Shown: positions 26,600 to 38,344 of the stretch, piece after piece | Numbering within the stretch: the stretch's first letter is position 1 | Layout: the number at the start of each line of letters is the position of its first letter | Assembly: GCA_963722815.1 (NCBI GenBank) | Contig: CAVROM010000004.1 | Coordinates: forward strand, 124,001 to 188,000 | DNA: 64,000 bases | Direction: 5' to 3' | DNA from: DASQFQ01 sp963722815 | Lineage (GTDB): Bacteria; Actinomycetota; Thermoleophilia; Solirubrobacterales; Solirubrobacteraceae | The notes under the pieces: model-generated | The model's input: the letters and a program-made list of their open reading frames with translations, nothing else | Told to the model about the DNA's origin: nothing | The model's database searches: none | Made by a program: the position numbers and the translations under genes

Positions 26600-28601
26600 T
26601 CAGACGGAGGCGAGCGCCGTCGCGGAGCGCGCGGCCGGGTTCGCGGCGCAGAACGCCTTGACCGCCACGGGATCGAACTGCGACCCGGCGCAGCGCCGCA
26701 GCTCGGCGAGCGCTGCCTCGTGTGACTGCGCCTCGGCGTAGGCGCGCTTGGAGGTGATCGCGTTAAAGGTGTCGCAGACCGCGATCACGCGCGCGCCGAT
26801 CGGGATGGCCTCGCCCTCGAGCCCGTCCGGGTAGCCGCGGCCGTCCCAGCGCTCGTGGCTCAGGCGCACCAGGCGGGCGACCGCGCTCAGCGCCGGCGCG
26901 GCGGCGAGGATGCGCTCGCCGACCAGCGCGTGCTGGCGCATGATCCGCCACTCGACGTCGTCGAGCGGGCCGGGCTTGTTGAGGATGTCGTCGGGCACCG
27001 GCGACCTTGCCGATGTCGTGCAGCTCCGCGGCGCGGGCGAGCACGTCCAGCTGCTCGGGGTCGAGCCCGAGTTCGCGGCCCGTGCGCATCGCCAGCTCGG
27101 CGACGTCGGCCATGTGACGGCGCAGCTCCGGCTCGCGCTCGGCCAGCACCTGCACCAGCACGTCGCGCGCCTGCCGGCGGCTGGTCGCGCGGCGCGAGTC
27201 CTTGTGCGCGTAGCGCGTACATGCGCTCGTCGGCGAGCTGCAGCGCGGCCTCGGAGCTCGCGGCCTCGGTGGGGATCTGGACGATCCCGTAGGACGCGGT
27301 GACGTTGAAGCCCTCGCCGTGCTCGCTGAGCGCCGTCACCGCGCTCGTGACGATCGCGTCCAATCGCCCGAGCCGGCCGTCGAGAAGGAGGCAGAACTCG
27401 TCGCCGCCGAGCCGGTAGGCGGTGCCGCGGCCCTCGGCCGCGCTGCCCAGCGCGCGGCCGAGCCGCGCGAGCAGCGCGTCGCCCGCGGAATGTCCGAACG
27501 CGTCGTTGTCCGCCTTGAAGCCGTCGAGGTCGAAGAACAGCAGCGCGCGCTCGTGCTGGTCGGCGTCGATCAGGGCGTCCTCGAGGTCGAGCATGAGCTT
27601 CCGCCGATTGGCGAGCCCGCTGAGCCCGTCGGTGAGCGCCTCCTGGTGGCTGCGCCGCAGCAGCCGCAGGTTCTCGCGGAAGGTCAGGCCGCCGCGCGCC
27701 ATCGCGGCGAGCAGGCCGCCGGCGGCCAGCACGCCGGCGAGCGTGGGCAGCTCCGCGACCCAGCCGTAGAGCAGGAGGCCGAGCGCGAGGACGGCGAAGG
27801 CGGCCGGGATCAGGACCGGCGACACCGTGACTGCTCACCTCGCCGCGGCGCCGCGGCTGCCAGGCGGCGACGCCCATGGCGAGCACGCTCGCGGGCCAGA
27901 AGGTGTCCACGAGCGACCCGTCGGCGTACGTCCCCGTGTTCTCGATGTAGCTGTAGATCGCGTCGCCGATGGCGGTGAGCACGAGGCTGAGGGCGAGCAG
28001 AGCCCACGCGCGTCCCGGGCGCCAGCCGGTGATGCCGAGGGCGACGCCGACGCAGCACAGGAGCAACCGGTCCCCGGCGGGATAGGCCAGCGTCACGGCG
28101 ACGGCCCGCGGCTTCCCTTCGGTGGCGTGCAGGATCGGCCCGAACAGCAGCGCAGTGACGAGCGCGGCGAGCGTCAGGCCGCTCACCGCCCCGTCCAGCC
28201 ACAGCGACGCGCGGAGCGGCCGCAGCCGCGCACGCAGGAGCATGACCAGGCCGACGTAGGTGAGCGGATACGAGGCCAGGTAGAGGACGTCGGCGACGTT
28301 CGGGTACGGCGGGTCCTCGATGTGATTGAAGTGCAGCGTCCAGGTGAGATCGGCGGCGGCCCACACGGCGAGGCTCGCGGCGAGGAACGCCCAGGCGCCG
28401 CGCTCCGCGCGCATGATCGGCGGCCGCGTGGCGCACAGTGCGACGCCACCCCACATCAGGAGGTTGTAGACCCAGTCCGCGAACAGCGAGTCGCTGCCAA
28501 TGCCGGTGGCGGAGTGCAGCCCGTGCGCGAGGACGCCGACCGCGAGTACCGCGATGACGACGCGAAGGATCCGTCGTTGCTGGCCCCGTGCTCAGGCCCA
28601 C
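26600..28601 (-). CDS. Membrane GGDEF plus HD-GYP-type cyclic-di-GMP enzyme (frame broken)
   Basis: Four single-base insertions (near 28570, 27831, 27205 and 27000) break the frame. Corrected, the protein has about 665 residues: roughly 8 membrane spans (e.g. WLDGAVSGLTLAALVTALLF), then a GGDEF domain with LTDGLSGLANRR and RLGGDEFCLLL, then an HD-GYP domain with ELHDIGKV, QHALVGERIL, HERWDGRGYPDGLEG and VCDTFNAITSKRAY. GGDEF makes cyclic-di-GMP and HD-GYP breaks it down, so the protein may do either depending on its membrane sensor. The GGDEF signature is intact. The GTG start lies beside a hairpin that ends the kinase gene. Confidence 0.85.
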
Positions 28602-28624
28602 CCTTCGGCGCCTGAGCGCGAAGG
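28602..28624. terminator. Hairpin between kinase and GGDEF genes
   Basis: CCTTCG pairs with CGAAGG around an 11-base loop, between the kinase stop and the GGDEF start. It could end or weaken leftward transcription. Confidence 0.45.
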
Positions 28625-28626
28625 CT

Positions 28627-30138
<1,512 letters not shown>

Positions 30139-30145
30139 CCCAAAG

Positions 30146-30151
30146 ACGGTA
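30146..30151 (-). promoter_or_regulatory. -10 box for kinase gene
   Basis: TACCGT on the minus strand, 7 bases before the GTG. It selects that start codon over the upstream TTG, which would lie inside the promoter. Confidence 0.45.
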
Positions 30152-30169
30152 CCCAACCAACCCTCGCCC

Positions 30170-30175
30170 TATACT
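30170..30175 (+). promoter_or_regulatory. -10 box for rpmB
   Basis: TATACT, the best -10 match in the window, 10 bases before the rpmB ATG. It lies back to back with the kinase promoter. Confidence 0.6.
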
Positions 30176-30185
30176 CATCGTCCCG

Positions 30186-30374
30186 ATGGCCCGCGTCTGT
30201 CATTCATGCGGCAAGCGTCCTGCGTTCGGGCAGAGCCGCTCGCACTCCATGGTCGCCACCAAGCGCCGCTTCGACGCGAACCTGCAGAAGGTTCGCATCT
30301 CCGAGGGCGGGGCTCCGCTGCGCGTCTACGTGTGCACGCGCTGCCTCAAGGCGGGCAAGATCACCAAGGCCTAG
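30186..30374 (+). CDS. rpmB: 50S ribosomal protein L28
   Basis: 62-residue basic protein: ARVCHSCGKRPAFGQSRSHS at the N-terminus and VYVCTRCLKAGKI at the C-terminus. Two CxxC pairs mark the zinc-binding (C+) form of L28. L28 binds 23S rRNA late in 50S assembly. The ATG sits 10 bases after a good -10 box, so the mRNA leader is nearly absent. The fatty-acid-kinase-like gene follows 20 bases downstream. Confidence 0.95.
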   Translation: MARVCHSCGKRPAFGQSRSHSMVATKRRFDANLQKVRISEGGAPLRVYVCTRCLKAGKITKA

Positions 30375-30394
30375 CGGGACCGCTCGGCGCTGCC

Positions 30395-32035
30395 GTGGCG
30401 GATCCCAGCCTTCTCCGCTTCCGCACCGTCGTCGAGGGTGCCCTCGGCGCGCTTGAAGCGCGCCGCCAGGAGGTCAACGACCTGAACGTCTTCCCGGTCG
30501 CCGACGGCGACACGGGGGACAACATGGCGCTGACGCTGCGCGCCGTGCTCGACGAGCTCGACCGCCTGTCGGAGTACGAGGGGCCGCTGGACGAGATCGG
30601 GCGCGAGCAGATCGTCCGCTCGGTGGCGCGTGCCGCGCTGCTGGGCGCCCGCGGCAACTCCGGGGTGATCCTCTCCCAGCTGATCCGCGGCGCCGCAGAG
30701 GAGCTGATCTCGCGCCCCGGCGAGCTGGTCGACCCGGTGCTGATCGGCGCCGCCATGGCCCGCGCCTCCGACCGCGCCTACGGCTCGGTGCGGCGGCCGG
30801 CCGAGGGCACGATCCTCACCGTGGTGCGTGAGATGGCCCACAGGATCGCGACGGAGCTCGCGCACATGCCGCAGGCGCGGCTGACGGAGGACTCGGTCCC
30901 CGACGAGCAGGACGCGCTGCTGGCGCTGCTGCTGGAGAGCGCGATCGACGCAGGCGAGGAGTCGGTCAAGCGCGGGCCCGAGCTGCTGCCGGTGCTGCGC
31001 GAGGCCGGCGTGGTGGACGCCGGCGGCTACGGCCTCGTGATCATGTTCGCGGGCGTCGTGGCGGCGCTGCGCGGCGAGGCGCTGCGGCCGCTCGAGCACT
31101 TCCAGCCGGCGCGCGTCACCCACCCGCACCACCACTCCTCGAGCTACCGCTACTGCACGAACTTCGCGGTCACCGGCGAGCGCCTGGAGGCCGGGCCGTG
31201 GATCGAGGCGCTGGAGAAGATCGGCGACTCGGTCCTCGTGGTCGGCGACGCCCACACGCTCAAGGTCCACGTCCACACCGACGACCCCGAGGAGGCGACG
31301 CGCCTGTTCGACGGCACCGCCGCCGTCTCGCGGCTCGACGTCGCCGACATGCAGCTCCAGATGGCGCAGCGCGCCGGCCGGCTCGGCAACGGCGGCGGCC
31401 GCGCTGCCGCCTGCGGCGTGCTCGCGGTGGTCTCCGGCGATGGGATGGCCGAGCTGTTCGGCTCGCTGGGGGCGACGCCCCTCGACGGCGGCCAGACGCT
31501 GAATCCCTCCACCTACGACCTGCTGGCGGGCATCCACGGCGTCCCGGCCGAGGAGGTCGTGGTGCTGCCCAACTCGCCGAACGTGATCATGGCCGCCGAG
31601 CGCGCCGCCGAGCTGTCCGACAAGACCGTGCGGGTCGTGCGCGTGCGCTCGCAGCAGGCCGGGCTCGCCGCCGCCGTCGCGCTCGACCCCACGAGCGACG
31701 CGGCCGCCAACGCCGATGCGATGGAGGAGGCGGTGGCGCACGTGCGCACCGGCGCGGTCACCGAGGCCGCGCGCGACGACACCGGCGATCGCTTCCGCCG
31801 CGGCGAGGCGGTCGGGTTCGTCGACGAGGAGCTGGTGGCCTGGGGCGAGCCCGCGGCCACGCTCGAGGCCGTCCTCGGCCGGCTCGCGGCCGACGCGGAG
31901 CTCGTCACGCTGATCGCCGGCGACGGCGTGCCGCTCGATCAGGACGCGGTGACCGCGCTCGCCCCGGACGAGGTCGAGGTCGAGTACTCCTACGGCGGCC
32001 AGCCCAGCTACTGGTGGCTGATCTCGGCTGAGTAG
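30395..32035 (+). CDS. DAK2/FakA-like fatty acid kinase catalytic protein (YloV)
   Basis: 546 residues. The N-terminal DhaL/DAK2 nucleotide domain carries the Mg-binding NVFPVADGDTGDNM and LLGARGNSGVILSQL. The middle and C-terminal regions (YRYCTNFAV, VLPNSPNVIMAAE) match the YloV/FakA family, which phosphorylates fatty acids held by FakB lipid-binding proteins. GTG start chosen by the family N-terminus. Position between rpmB and recG is the conserved Gram-positive location. No fakB partner is seen in the window. Confidence 0.9.
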   Translation: MADPSLLRFRTVVEGALGALEARRQEVNDLNVFPVADGDTGDNMALTLRAVLDELDRLSEYEGPLDEIGREQIVRSVARAALLGARGNSGVILSQLIRGAAEELISRPGELVDPVLIGAAMARASDRAYGSVRRPAEGTILTVVREMAHRIATELAHMPQARLTEDSVPDEQDALLALLLESAIDAGEESVKRGPELLPVLREAGVVDAGGYGLVIMFAGVVAALRGEALRPLEHFQPARVTHPHHHSSSYRYCTNFAVTGERLEAGPWIEALEKIGDSVLVVGDAHTLKVHVHTDDPEEATRLFDGTAAVSRLDVADMQLQMAQRAGRLGNGGGRAAACGVLAVVSGDGMAELFGSLGATPLDGGQTLNPSTYDLLAGIHGVPAEEVVVLPNSPNVIMAAERAAELSDKTVRVVRVRSQQAGLAAAVALDPTSDAAANADAMEEAVAHVRTGAVTEAARDDTGDRFRRGEAVGFVDEELVAWGEPAATLEAVLGRLAADAELVTLIAGDGVPLDQDAVTALAPDEVEVEYSYGGQPSYWWLISAE

Positions 32036-32148
32036 CCGGCTCGTCGCGAACCACAACTGCGGCTGGGTAGGGGCCCCGCACTCCACTCAATGCCCGCCGT
32101 TGACTTCCGCCGAGCCACCACGACCGCCCCGGAGGTCACAATCAGACG

Positions 32149-34258
32149 GTGATCCGGGGCTTCGCCACCGCCGAGCCGCTCCCCGACGACGCCCTCCACG
32201 CCGCCGGCCCGCCGCGCTACCCGCGGCCGTCGAAGCTCGCCGAGGCGCTCGTGGTCTCGCCCGCTCCCGCGGCCAAGGGCGCCGAGCGGCTGGGGCTCCA
32301 CACGGTCGGCGACCTGCTCGAGCACCTGCCGCGCGACCGCCAGGCGGCACGCACGATCGCCGAGCTCGCGATCGACGAGACCGCGACGGTGGTGACCGAG
32401 GTGCGCTCGATCACGAGCCGCTCGGTGCGACGGCGGGGCATGAAGCCGCTCGTCGAGGCGGTCGTCGCCGACGCCACCGGGACGATGAAGGCGACGTTCT
32501 TCAACCAGCCGTGGCTCGAGCGCAAGTACCGCCCGGGCACGCGGCTGCTGCTACAGGGCAAGTACCAGGCCCGCAACCGCTTCCGCGTCTCGTTCCACGC
32601 GCCGACCGGCGAGGCGGTCGGCGCCTCGGACGGCGAGATGGCGACCTATCCCGCCACGGACGGCCTGTCGTCCACGCAGATCCTCGCCCTCGCTCGCGAG
32701 CACCGCGCCGCCGCGCGCGAGACGCTCGAGCCGCTGCCCGCCCGCCTGCGCGTGCTGGAGCGGCTGCCTGACCGCGCCGCCGCGCTCGATGCCGCCCACT
32801 TCGGCGACCACGAGGGCGGCCGCCGCCGGCTCGCGTTCGAGGAGCTGCTGCTGCTCCAGGTCGCGCTGCTGCGCCGTCGCGCGCGCCGGCGCGAGGGCGC
32901 CCGCGCCGAGCCGCTCGAGCCGCCCGGCGCGCTGACCCGCCGCTGGCTCGCTGACTCGCTGCCGTTCACGCCCACCGACGACCAGCGCCACGCGATGGAG
33001 ACCGTCGACGCCGACCTCGCCGGCGACCGCCCGATGCAGCGGCTGCTGATGGGGGAGGTGGGCTCGGGCAAGACCGTCGTCGCGCTCTACGCGATGCTGC
33101 GCGCGGTCGAGGGTGGCGCGCAGGCCGCGCTGATGGCGCCGACCGAGACGCTCGCCGAGCAGCACTTCGCGACGCTCCAGAAGCTGATGCCGGGCGAGCT
33201 CGTCCAGGCCGCGCTGCTGACGGGATCGACGCCCGCCGCGCGCCGCACCGACCTGCTCGGCAAGCTCGCCAGCGGCGAGCTGCGGCTGCTGGTCGGCACC
33301 CACGCGCTGATCGAGTCGGCGGTCGAGTTCGACCGCCTGAGCGTCGTCGTGGTCGACGAGCAGCACCGCTTCGGCGTCAACCAGCGCCGCGCGCTCGACC
33401 GCAAGGCGCCCACCGGGCTCGCCCCGCACGTGCTGCACATGACCGCCACGCCGATCCCGCGCACGCTCGCGCTGACCGCCTACGGCGACCTCGACGTCAC
33501 CGTGCTGCGCGAGCTGCCCGCCGGCCGCCGCCCGATCGACACCTTCGTCGCCTCCAGCGAGCGCGAGCGCGCGCGGGCCTACGAGCGGATCCGTGAGGAG
33601 CTGCGGGCCGGCCGCCAGGCGTTCGTGGTCTGCCCGCTGGTGGAGGAGTCGGAGGCGCTGCAGGCGCGCGCTGCCACGGCCGAGTTCGAGCGCCTCCAGA
33701 GAGACTGAGCTCAAGGACTTCCGCGTCGTCCTCCTGCACGGGCAGAAGCGCCCGCGCGAGAAGCAGGAGGCGATGGCCGCGTTCGCCGGCGGCGGCGCCG
33801 ATGTTCTCGTGGCGACGACCGTGATCGAGGTCGGCATCGACGTGCCGAACGCGAGCGTGATGCTCGTCGAGAACGCCGAGCGCTACGGGATCTCGCAGCT
33901 GCACCAGCTGCGCGGGCGCATCGGCCGCGGCGAGCACGCGTCGGTGTGCGTGCTGTTCGGGCCCAAGGAGTCGCCGCGGCTGCGCGCGCTCGCCGACCAC
34001 CGCGACGGCTTCAAGCTCGCCGAGATCGACCTCGAGCTGCGCGGCGAGGGGGAGATGCTCGGCACGCGCCAGTCCGGGCTCGCCCAGTTCAAGGTCGCGC
34101 GGCTGCCCGAGGACGCCGAGCTGCTCGAGCGCGCCCGCATGCGCGCGCGCACGCTGCTCGACGAGGACCCGGCGCTGCGCGCGCCCGAGCACGCGCTGAT
34201 CGAGGACGCGGTCCAAGCCGCCTACGGCGCCGACGCGCTCGAGCCAATACCAGCGTAA
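32149..34258 (+). CDS. recG: ATP-dependent DNA helicase RecG (frame broken)
   Basis: RecG remodels stalled forks and Holliday junctions. A single extra A near 33700 creates a false stop. Corrected, the product is about 703 residues, normal for RecG: N-terminal wedge domain (KATFFNQPWLERKY), helicase motifs MGEVGSGKTVVAL, MAPTETLAEQHF, VVDEQHRFGVNQR, TATPIPRTLAL, then GTTVIEVGID-type motif V (ATTVIEVGIDVPNAS) and QLHQLRGRIGRG, and the C-terminal LAEIDLELRGEGEMLGTRQSG cut here for length. The GTG start has GGAGGT about 13 bases upstream. Confidence 0.93.
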
Positions 34259-34270
34259 TCAGCGCTCGGC

Positions 34271-34276
34271 TAGGCT
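34271..34276 (+). promoter_or_regulatory. -10 box for secreted phosphoesterase
   Basis: TAGGCT lies 7 bases before the ATG, implying a leaderless transcript separate from recG. Confidence 0.45.
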
Positions 34277-34283
34277 CGCCCGC

Positions 34284-35351
34284 ATGAAATCCACCTGTCC
34301 CCGCCGCACGGTCGCGGCGCTGATGGTGGCGTTCAGCGCGCTCGTCGTCGCGCCCGCCGCCGCCTCCGCAAAGAAGCAGGACCTGAAGGTCATGACCCGC
34401 AACGTCTACCTCGGCGCGGACATCATCCCGCTGGCCACCTCCCCGGACGAGGCTTCGTTCGAGCAGGCGGCGGCGCAGCGCTACCAGGTCGTCCTGAACA
34501 ACAACTTCCCGGCGCGCGCCAAGTCGCTCGCCGCCGAGATCAAGAAGGCCAAGCCCGATCTCGTCGGCGTCCAGGAGGCCACCACCTGGCGCCGCGGCGC
34601 CGACGGCGTCAAGGACGGCCCGGCCACGCCCGCGACGCGGGTCGTCTACGACTCGGCCACCGAGCTGCTGAAGGCGCTCAAGCAGGCGGGCGCTCCCTAC
34701 AAGCTGGCCGTCGAGCGGCCGTGGTTCGACTTCGAGGCGCCGACCGCCCTCGGCTACGACGTCCGCATCACGCAGAACGACGCGATCCTCATCCGCAAGG
34801 GCTCGAAGGTGAAGGTCACCAAGAAGTTCAAGGGCGGCTTCGCCCACCACTTCGACCCGCCGACCGTGCGCGGTCCGGCGCCCGAGCTGCGCGGCTGGGT
34901 CGGCGTCGACGGCAAGCTGGCGGGCCACAAGTTCCGCTTCGTGAGCACGCACCTCGAGGCCTACAGCCCGGCGGTCGCCGACCAGCAGATGCAGGAGCTC
35001 CTGAAGAAGAGCGGGCCGCTCGGCTCGAAGCAGCGCCACTCGATCCTCGTCGGCGACTTCAACTCGGCCCCCGGCGCGAACGCCAACGACCGCGGGACCG
35101 CGCGCGACGCCAACGCCTACTACAGCGCGATCGACGCCGGCTTCCGCAATCCGCTGCCGAAGCGCAAGACGTGCTGCTTCGCGGAGGACCTCCACTCGAC
35201 GGCCGACCGCCTCGAGACGTGGATCGACCACGTGCTCGTGCGGCCGAAGATCAAGGCCGTCAAGTCCGGCATCGTCGGCACCAGGCAGGTCGGCGGCCTG
35301 TACCCCTCCGACCACGCGGGCATCTTCGCCACGCTCCGTCTGAAGAAGTGA
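34284..35351 (+). CDS. Secreted endonuclease/exonuclease/phosphatase-family protein
   Basis: 355 residues with a signal peptide (ALMVAFSALVVAPAAASA). The EEP fold motifs are in order: MTRNVYLGADI, GVQEATTW with catalytic Glu, ITQNDAILIRKG, RFVSTHLEAY, LVGDFNSAPG, WIDHVLVRP and YPSDHAGIFATL with the terminal catalytic His. Such enzymes cut phosphodiester or phosphomonoester bonds. The substrate outside the cell (nucleic acid, lipid headgroup or inositol phosphate) cannot be told. The stop overlaps rsmD (GTGA). Confidence 0.85.
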   Translation: MKSTCPRRTVAALMVAFSALVVAPAAASAKKQDLKVMTRNVYLGADIIPLATSPDEASFEQAAAQRYQVVLNNNFPARAKSLAAEIKKAKPDLVGVQEATTWRRGADGVKDGPATPATRVVYDSATELLKALKQAGAPYKLAVERPWFDFEAPTALGYDVRITQNDAILIRKGSKVKVTKKFKGGFAHHFDPPTVRGPAPELRGWVGVDGKLAGHKFRFVSTHLEAYSPAVADQQMQELLKKSGPLGSKQRHSILVGDFNSAPGANANDRGTARDANAYYSAIDAGFRNPLPKRKTCCFAEDLHSTADRLETWIDHVLVRPKIKAVKSGIVGTRQVGGLYPSDHAGIFATLRLKK

Positions 35352-35886
35352 GGATCGTCGCCGGCCGCTGGGGCGGCCGGCGCCTGACCACGCCGCGCGG
35401 CACCGCGGTCCGCCCCACGGCGGACCGCGTGCGCGAGGCGCTGTTCTCGATCCTCGGCGGCGCGGTCGAGGGCGCGCGCGTGCTCGACCTGTTCGCCGGC
35501 TCCGGCGCGCTCGGGCTCGAGGCGCTCTCGCGCGGCGCCGCGGAGGCGACGTTCGTGGACTCCGCGGCGGCCTCCGTGGCGGCGGTGCGGGCCAACCTCG
35601 AGACGCGTCGGCGGCGAGGCCGAAGTGCGCCGCGCGGACGCTTTGCGGTTCCTCCGCGCCGCAGCGGGGGAGACTCGCCACTACGATCTCGTCCTTCTCG
35701 ACCCGCCATATCGCCTGGCGGAGCGCCTCGGGCGCGAGCTGTCGGAGGCGCTGCCAGGAGTGCTGGCGCCCGGCCGCGCTCGTCGTCTGTGAGAGCGACC
35801 GCCGGGCGCCGTTGCCTCTCGACCTGCCCCTCAAAGACGAACGCCGCTACGGCGACACCCTGATCCGCATCCATGACCCCCGATAA
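35348..35886 (+). CDS. rsmD: 16S rRNA (guanine-966-N2)-methyltransferase RsmD (frame broken)
   Basis: Two extra bases (near 35609 and 35771) break the frame. Corrected it is about 178 residues: RIVAGRWGGRRLTTP, RPTADRVREALFSIL, SAM motif LDLFAGSGALGLEALSRG, and catalytic VLLDPPYRL read in the second frame, ending LIRIHDPR. It methylates G966 of 16S rRNA. The last 14 bases overlap coaD, and rsmD-coaD coupling is common across bacteria. Confidence 0.9.
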
Positions 35887-36370
35887 CCGCATCGCCGTCT
35901 GTCCCGGCTCCTACGACCCGATCACCAACGGGCACATCGACGTCATCTCGCGCGCCAGCGTGATGTTCGACGAGCTGATCGTGGCGGTCGTGAACGCGTC
36001 CGTGCGCAAGAACAAGGGCCTGTTCAGCGCCGAGGAGCGCTGCGAGTTCATCGCCCACGCGACGGCGCATCTCGGCAACGTGCGGGTGGACACGTTCGGC
36101 GTGCTGATCGTCGACTACGCGCGGTCCGTCGGGGCCAAGGCGATCGTCAAGGGGCTGCGCGCGATCTCCGACTTCGAGTACGAGCTGGAGATGAACCAGC
36201 TCAACCGCCATCTCGCCGCCGACGTGGAGTCGGTCTACCTGATGGCGTCGCCGCAGTACAGTTTCTTGTCCTCGAGCGGAGTGAAGGAGATCGCCACGTT
36301 TGGCGGCGACGTCTCCAATCTCGTGCCCGACGAGGTGGCGGCGCGGTTGCAGGAAGCCATCGCCCGCTGA
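35873..36370 (+). CDS. coaD: Phosphopantetheine adenylyltransferase
   Basis: Makes dephospho-CoA from 4'-phosphopantetheine and ATP. 165 residues, typical. The T/HxGH motif is in SYDPITNGHIDVI (H21), with KGLRAISDFEYELEMNQ and SPQYSFLSSSGVKEIATFGG as family hallmarks. It begins inside the rsmD tail. The SepIVA-like gene follows 17 bases later with CAGGAG as its ribosome site. Confidence 0.96.
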   Translation: MTPDNRIAVCPGSYDPITNGHIDVISRASVMFDELIVAVVNASVRKNKGLFSAEERCEFIAHATAHLGNVRVDTFGVLIVDYARSVGAKAIVKGLRAISDFEYELEMNQLNRHLAADVESVYLMASPQYSFLSSSGVKEIATFGGDVSNLVPDEVAARLQEAIAR

Positions 36371-36387
36371 CGAAATCAGGAGCGCCA

Positions 36388-36852
36388 ATGGACGTCCTCG
36401 TACTCATCGACAAGCTGGACGATCTGGTCCACAACGCCAAGACGGTTCCCATGACCGGGACCGTGCGCGTGGACCAGGAGGAGATCTACGACATCCTCGA
36501 CCAGATGCGCGCGACGATCCCTGAGGAGATCAAGCAGGCGCGCTGGATCGTCAAGGAGCGCCAGGAAATGCTGGCGGAGGCCAAGCGCGAAGCCGAGCGC
36601 ATCGTCAAGGAGGCGCGCGAGCGCCAGACGCAGCTGACCTCGCAGCAGGAGGTCACGAAGCAGGCCGAGCGCCAGGCGGAGGACATCGTCGAGGACGCCC
36701 GTGCCCGCGAGCGCGAGATCCGGCTCGGTGCGGAGGACTACGCCGACGAGATCCTCAACACGCTCGAGGTCAACCTCTCGAAGTTCATCGCCGCCGTGCA
36801 GCGCGGTCGCGAGCGCCTGCAGGGCAAGGACGAGCCGGCCGAAGTCGGCTAG
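36388..36852 (+). CDS. SepIVA/DivIVA-like coiled-coil protein
   Basis: 154 residues. The first 50 (LIDKLDDLVHNAKTVPMTG, then VDQEEIYDILDQMRATIPEE) match the N-terminus of the mycobacterial septum factor SepIVA in pattern. The rest is an Ala/Glu/Arg-rich coiled coil of about 80 residues. SepIVA-type proteins help place cell-envelope synthesis at the septum. In mycobacteria the gene sits beside the DUF177-rpmF-rnc block, whereas here it is next to coaD and about 10 kb from DUF177. Assignment is by eye. Confidence 0.75.
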   Translation: MDVLVLIDKLDDLVHNAKTVPMTGTVRVDQEEIYDILDQMRATIPEEIKQARWIVKERQEMLAEAKREAERIVKEARERQTQLTSQQEVTKQAERQAEDIVEDARAREREIRLGAEDYADEILNTLEVNLSKFIAAVQRGRERLQGKDEPAEVG

Positions 36853-36888
36853 CTCAAGCGGCCTCGTCCGCGTGACGATGCCCGCTGG

Positions 36889-37443
36889 GTGCGGGTTCTC
36901 GTCGCTTCGCTCCTCCTCCTGCTCGCGCTGACCGGCTGCGGTGCCTCGTCCCAGGCCGCCGCGCCGAAGCCCGACGTCGACGGCTGCGCCGGCTCGCAGC
37001 TGCGGCCCTCGGCCGCCAACGACCCGCAGGTGCGCGCCGCCACGCTGTGCCTGATCAACGCGCAGCGCGCGCGCCAGGGCGAGCCGCCGCTGATCGAGAA
37101 CCTGCGGCTCGACCGCGCGGCGGTGGCGCACTCGCAGGACATGGCGAGGCGCAAGTACTTCGAGCACGTCGACCCCGACGGGGTGCATCCCGACGCGCGG
37201 ATCGTGCAGCAGGGCTACCCGCCGATCCTCGTGGGCGAGAACCTGGCGTGGGGCGAGACGACCAAGAGCACGCCGGCGTGGATCGTCTCGGCCTGGATGA
37301 AGAGCCCGGGCCACCGGGCCAACATCCTCGAGCCGGACTACCGCGAGATCGGCATCGGGATGGCCTACGAAGCGCCCGAGGCGCAGCCGGTGCCGAAGCA
37401 GGCGGCGATCTACACGACGACGTTCGGCGCCGGCGGACGCTAG
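36889..37443 (+). CDS. CAP/SCP-domain lipoprotein
   Basis: 184 residues. Lipoprotein signal SLLLLLALTGCGASSQ with lipobox Cys. The mature part is a bacterial CAP (SCP/PR1) domain: LCLINAQRARQGEPPL, AVAHSQDMARRKYFEHVDPD, IVGENLAWGE-like LVGENLAWGET, AWMKSPGHRANIL and YREIGIGMAY, keeping both His and Glu residues of the CAP cavity. Function of bacterial CAP proteins is not settled. GTG start. Its TAG shares a CTAG with the stop of the convergent gene. Confidence 0.88.
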   Translation: MRVLVASLLLLLALTGCGASSQAAAPKPDVDGCAGSQLRPSAANDPQVRAATLCLINAQRARQGEPPLIENLRLDRAAVAHSQDMARRKYFEHVDPDGVHPDARIVQQGYPPILVGENLAWGETTKSTPAWIVSAWMKSPGHRANILEPDYREIGIGMAYEAPEAQPVPKQAAIYTTTFGAGGR

Positions 37444-38313
37444 CGCCCGTGCGGGGCTGACCAGTCGAGGTCGAGGGGCCCGGCGGGGATGATCCGCTTC
37501 GGGTTCAGCGTGTCGTGGGTCGTGTAGTAGTGCGTCTTGATCTCGTCCATGGCGACCGTGGCGGCGATGCCGGGCCGCTGGTAGAGCTCGCGCGCGTAGG
37601 CCCACAGGCTCGGGTGGTCGACGGTGCGGCGGCCGTTGCAGCGGAAGTGCAGGTAGTAGGCGGTGTCGAAGCGAACGAGCGTGGGGAAGAGGCGCCAGTC
37701 GGCCTCGGTGATCCGGTCGCCGGCGAGGTAGCGGCGTTCGCCGAGCCGCTCCTCGAGGTACGCGAGCGTCTCGAACAACTCGGTGAACGCCTCGTCGTAG
37801 GCCTCCTGGGTGCGGGCGAAGCCGGCGCGGTAGACGCCATTGTTGACGGTCGCGTAGATGCGCTCGTTGAGGCGGTCGATCTCGTCGCCCAGCGGGGCCG
37901 GGTAGAGGTCGGGCTCCGGCGAGGCCGCGTTGAACATCCGCATGATGTCGTACGACTCGTTGGACACGATGCCGCCGGTCTCGCGGTCCCACAGCACGGG
38001 GACGCTGACGCTGGCCGTCGTAGCCCAACTCGGTCTGCTCGTAGGCCTCGGCGAGGTAGTCGAAGCCGTTGATCCCGTCGGTGTAGCCGTCGCCGGCGAA
38101 CGCCCAGCCGCGATCGTCGCGGTAGGGGTGCAGGTAGGAGATGCCGACGCTGTCCTCGAGGCCCTTGAGCCGGTGGGCGATGACGGCGCGATGCGACCAG
38201 GGGCAGGCCAGCGCGACGTAGAGGTGATTGCGCCCGGCCTCGGCCGGGAACCCGGCCCAGCCGCGGAACTTCGCCTCCTGTCGCTCGAAGGCTCCGGATG
38301 CCCGTACCGACAT
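37440..38313 (-). CDS. Glutathionyl-hydroquinone reductase-like (ECM4/Xi-class GST) protein (frame broken)
   Basis: One extra base near 38015 splits the gene. Corrected length is about 290 residues. The thioredoxin-like half carries the active-site Cys in ALACPWSHRAVIA and the family's FAGDGYTDGINGFDYLAEAY region. The helical half has NESYDIMRMFN, DEIDRLNERIYATVNNGVYR, YLAGDRITEADWRLFPTLVR and DHPSLWAYARELYQ. Family members reduce glutathionyl-quinones. An actinobacterium would more likely use mycothiol or another thiol (inference). Confidence 0.86.
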
Positions 38314-38344
38314 CCCCCGGCCCTACCCGCTATCCATAGGAGGG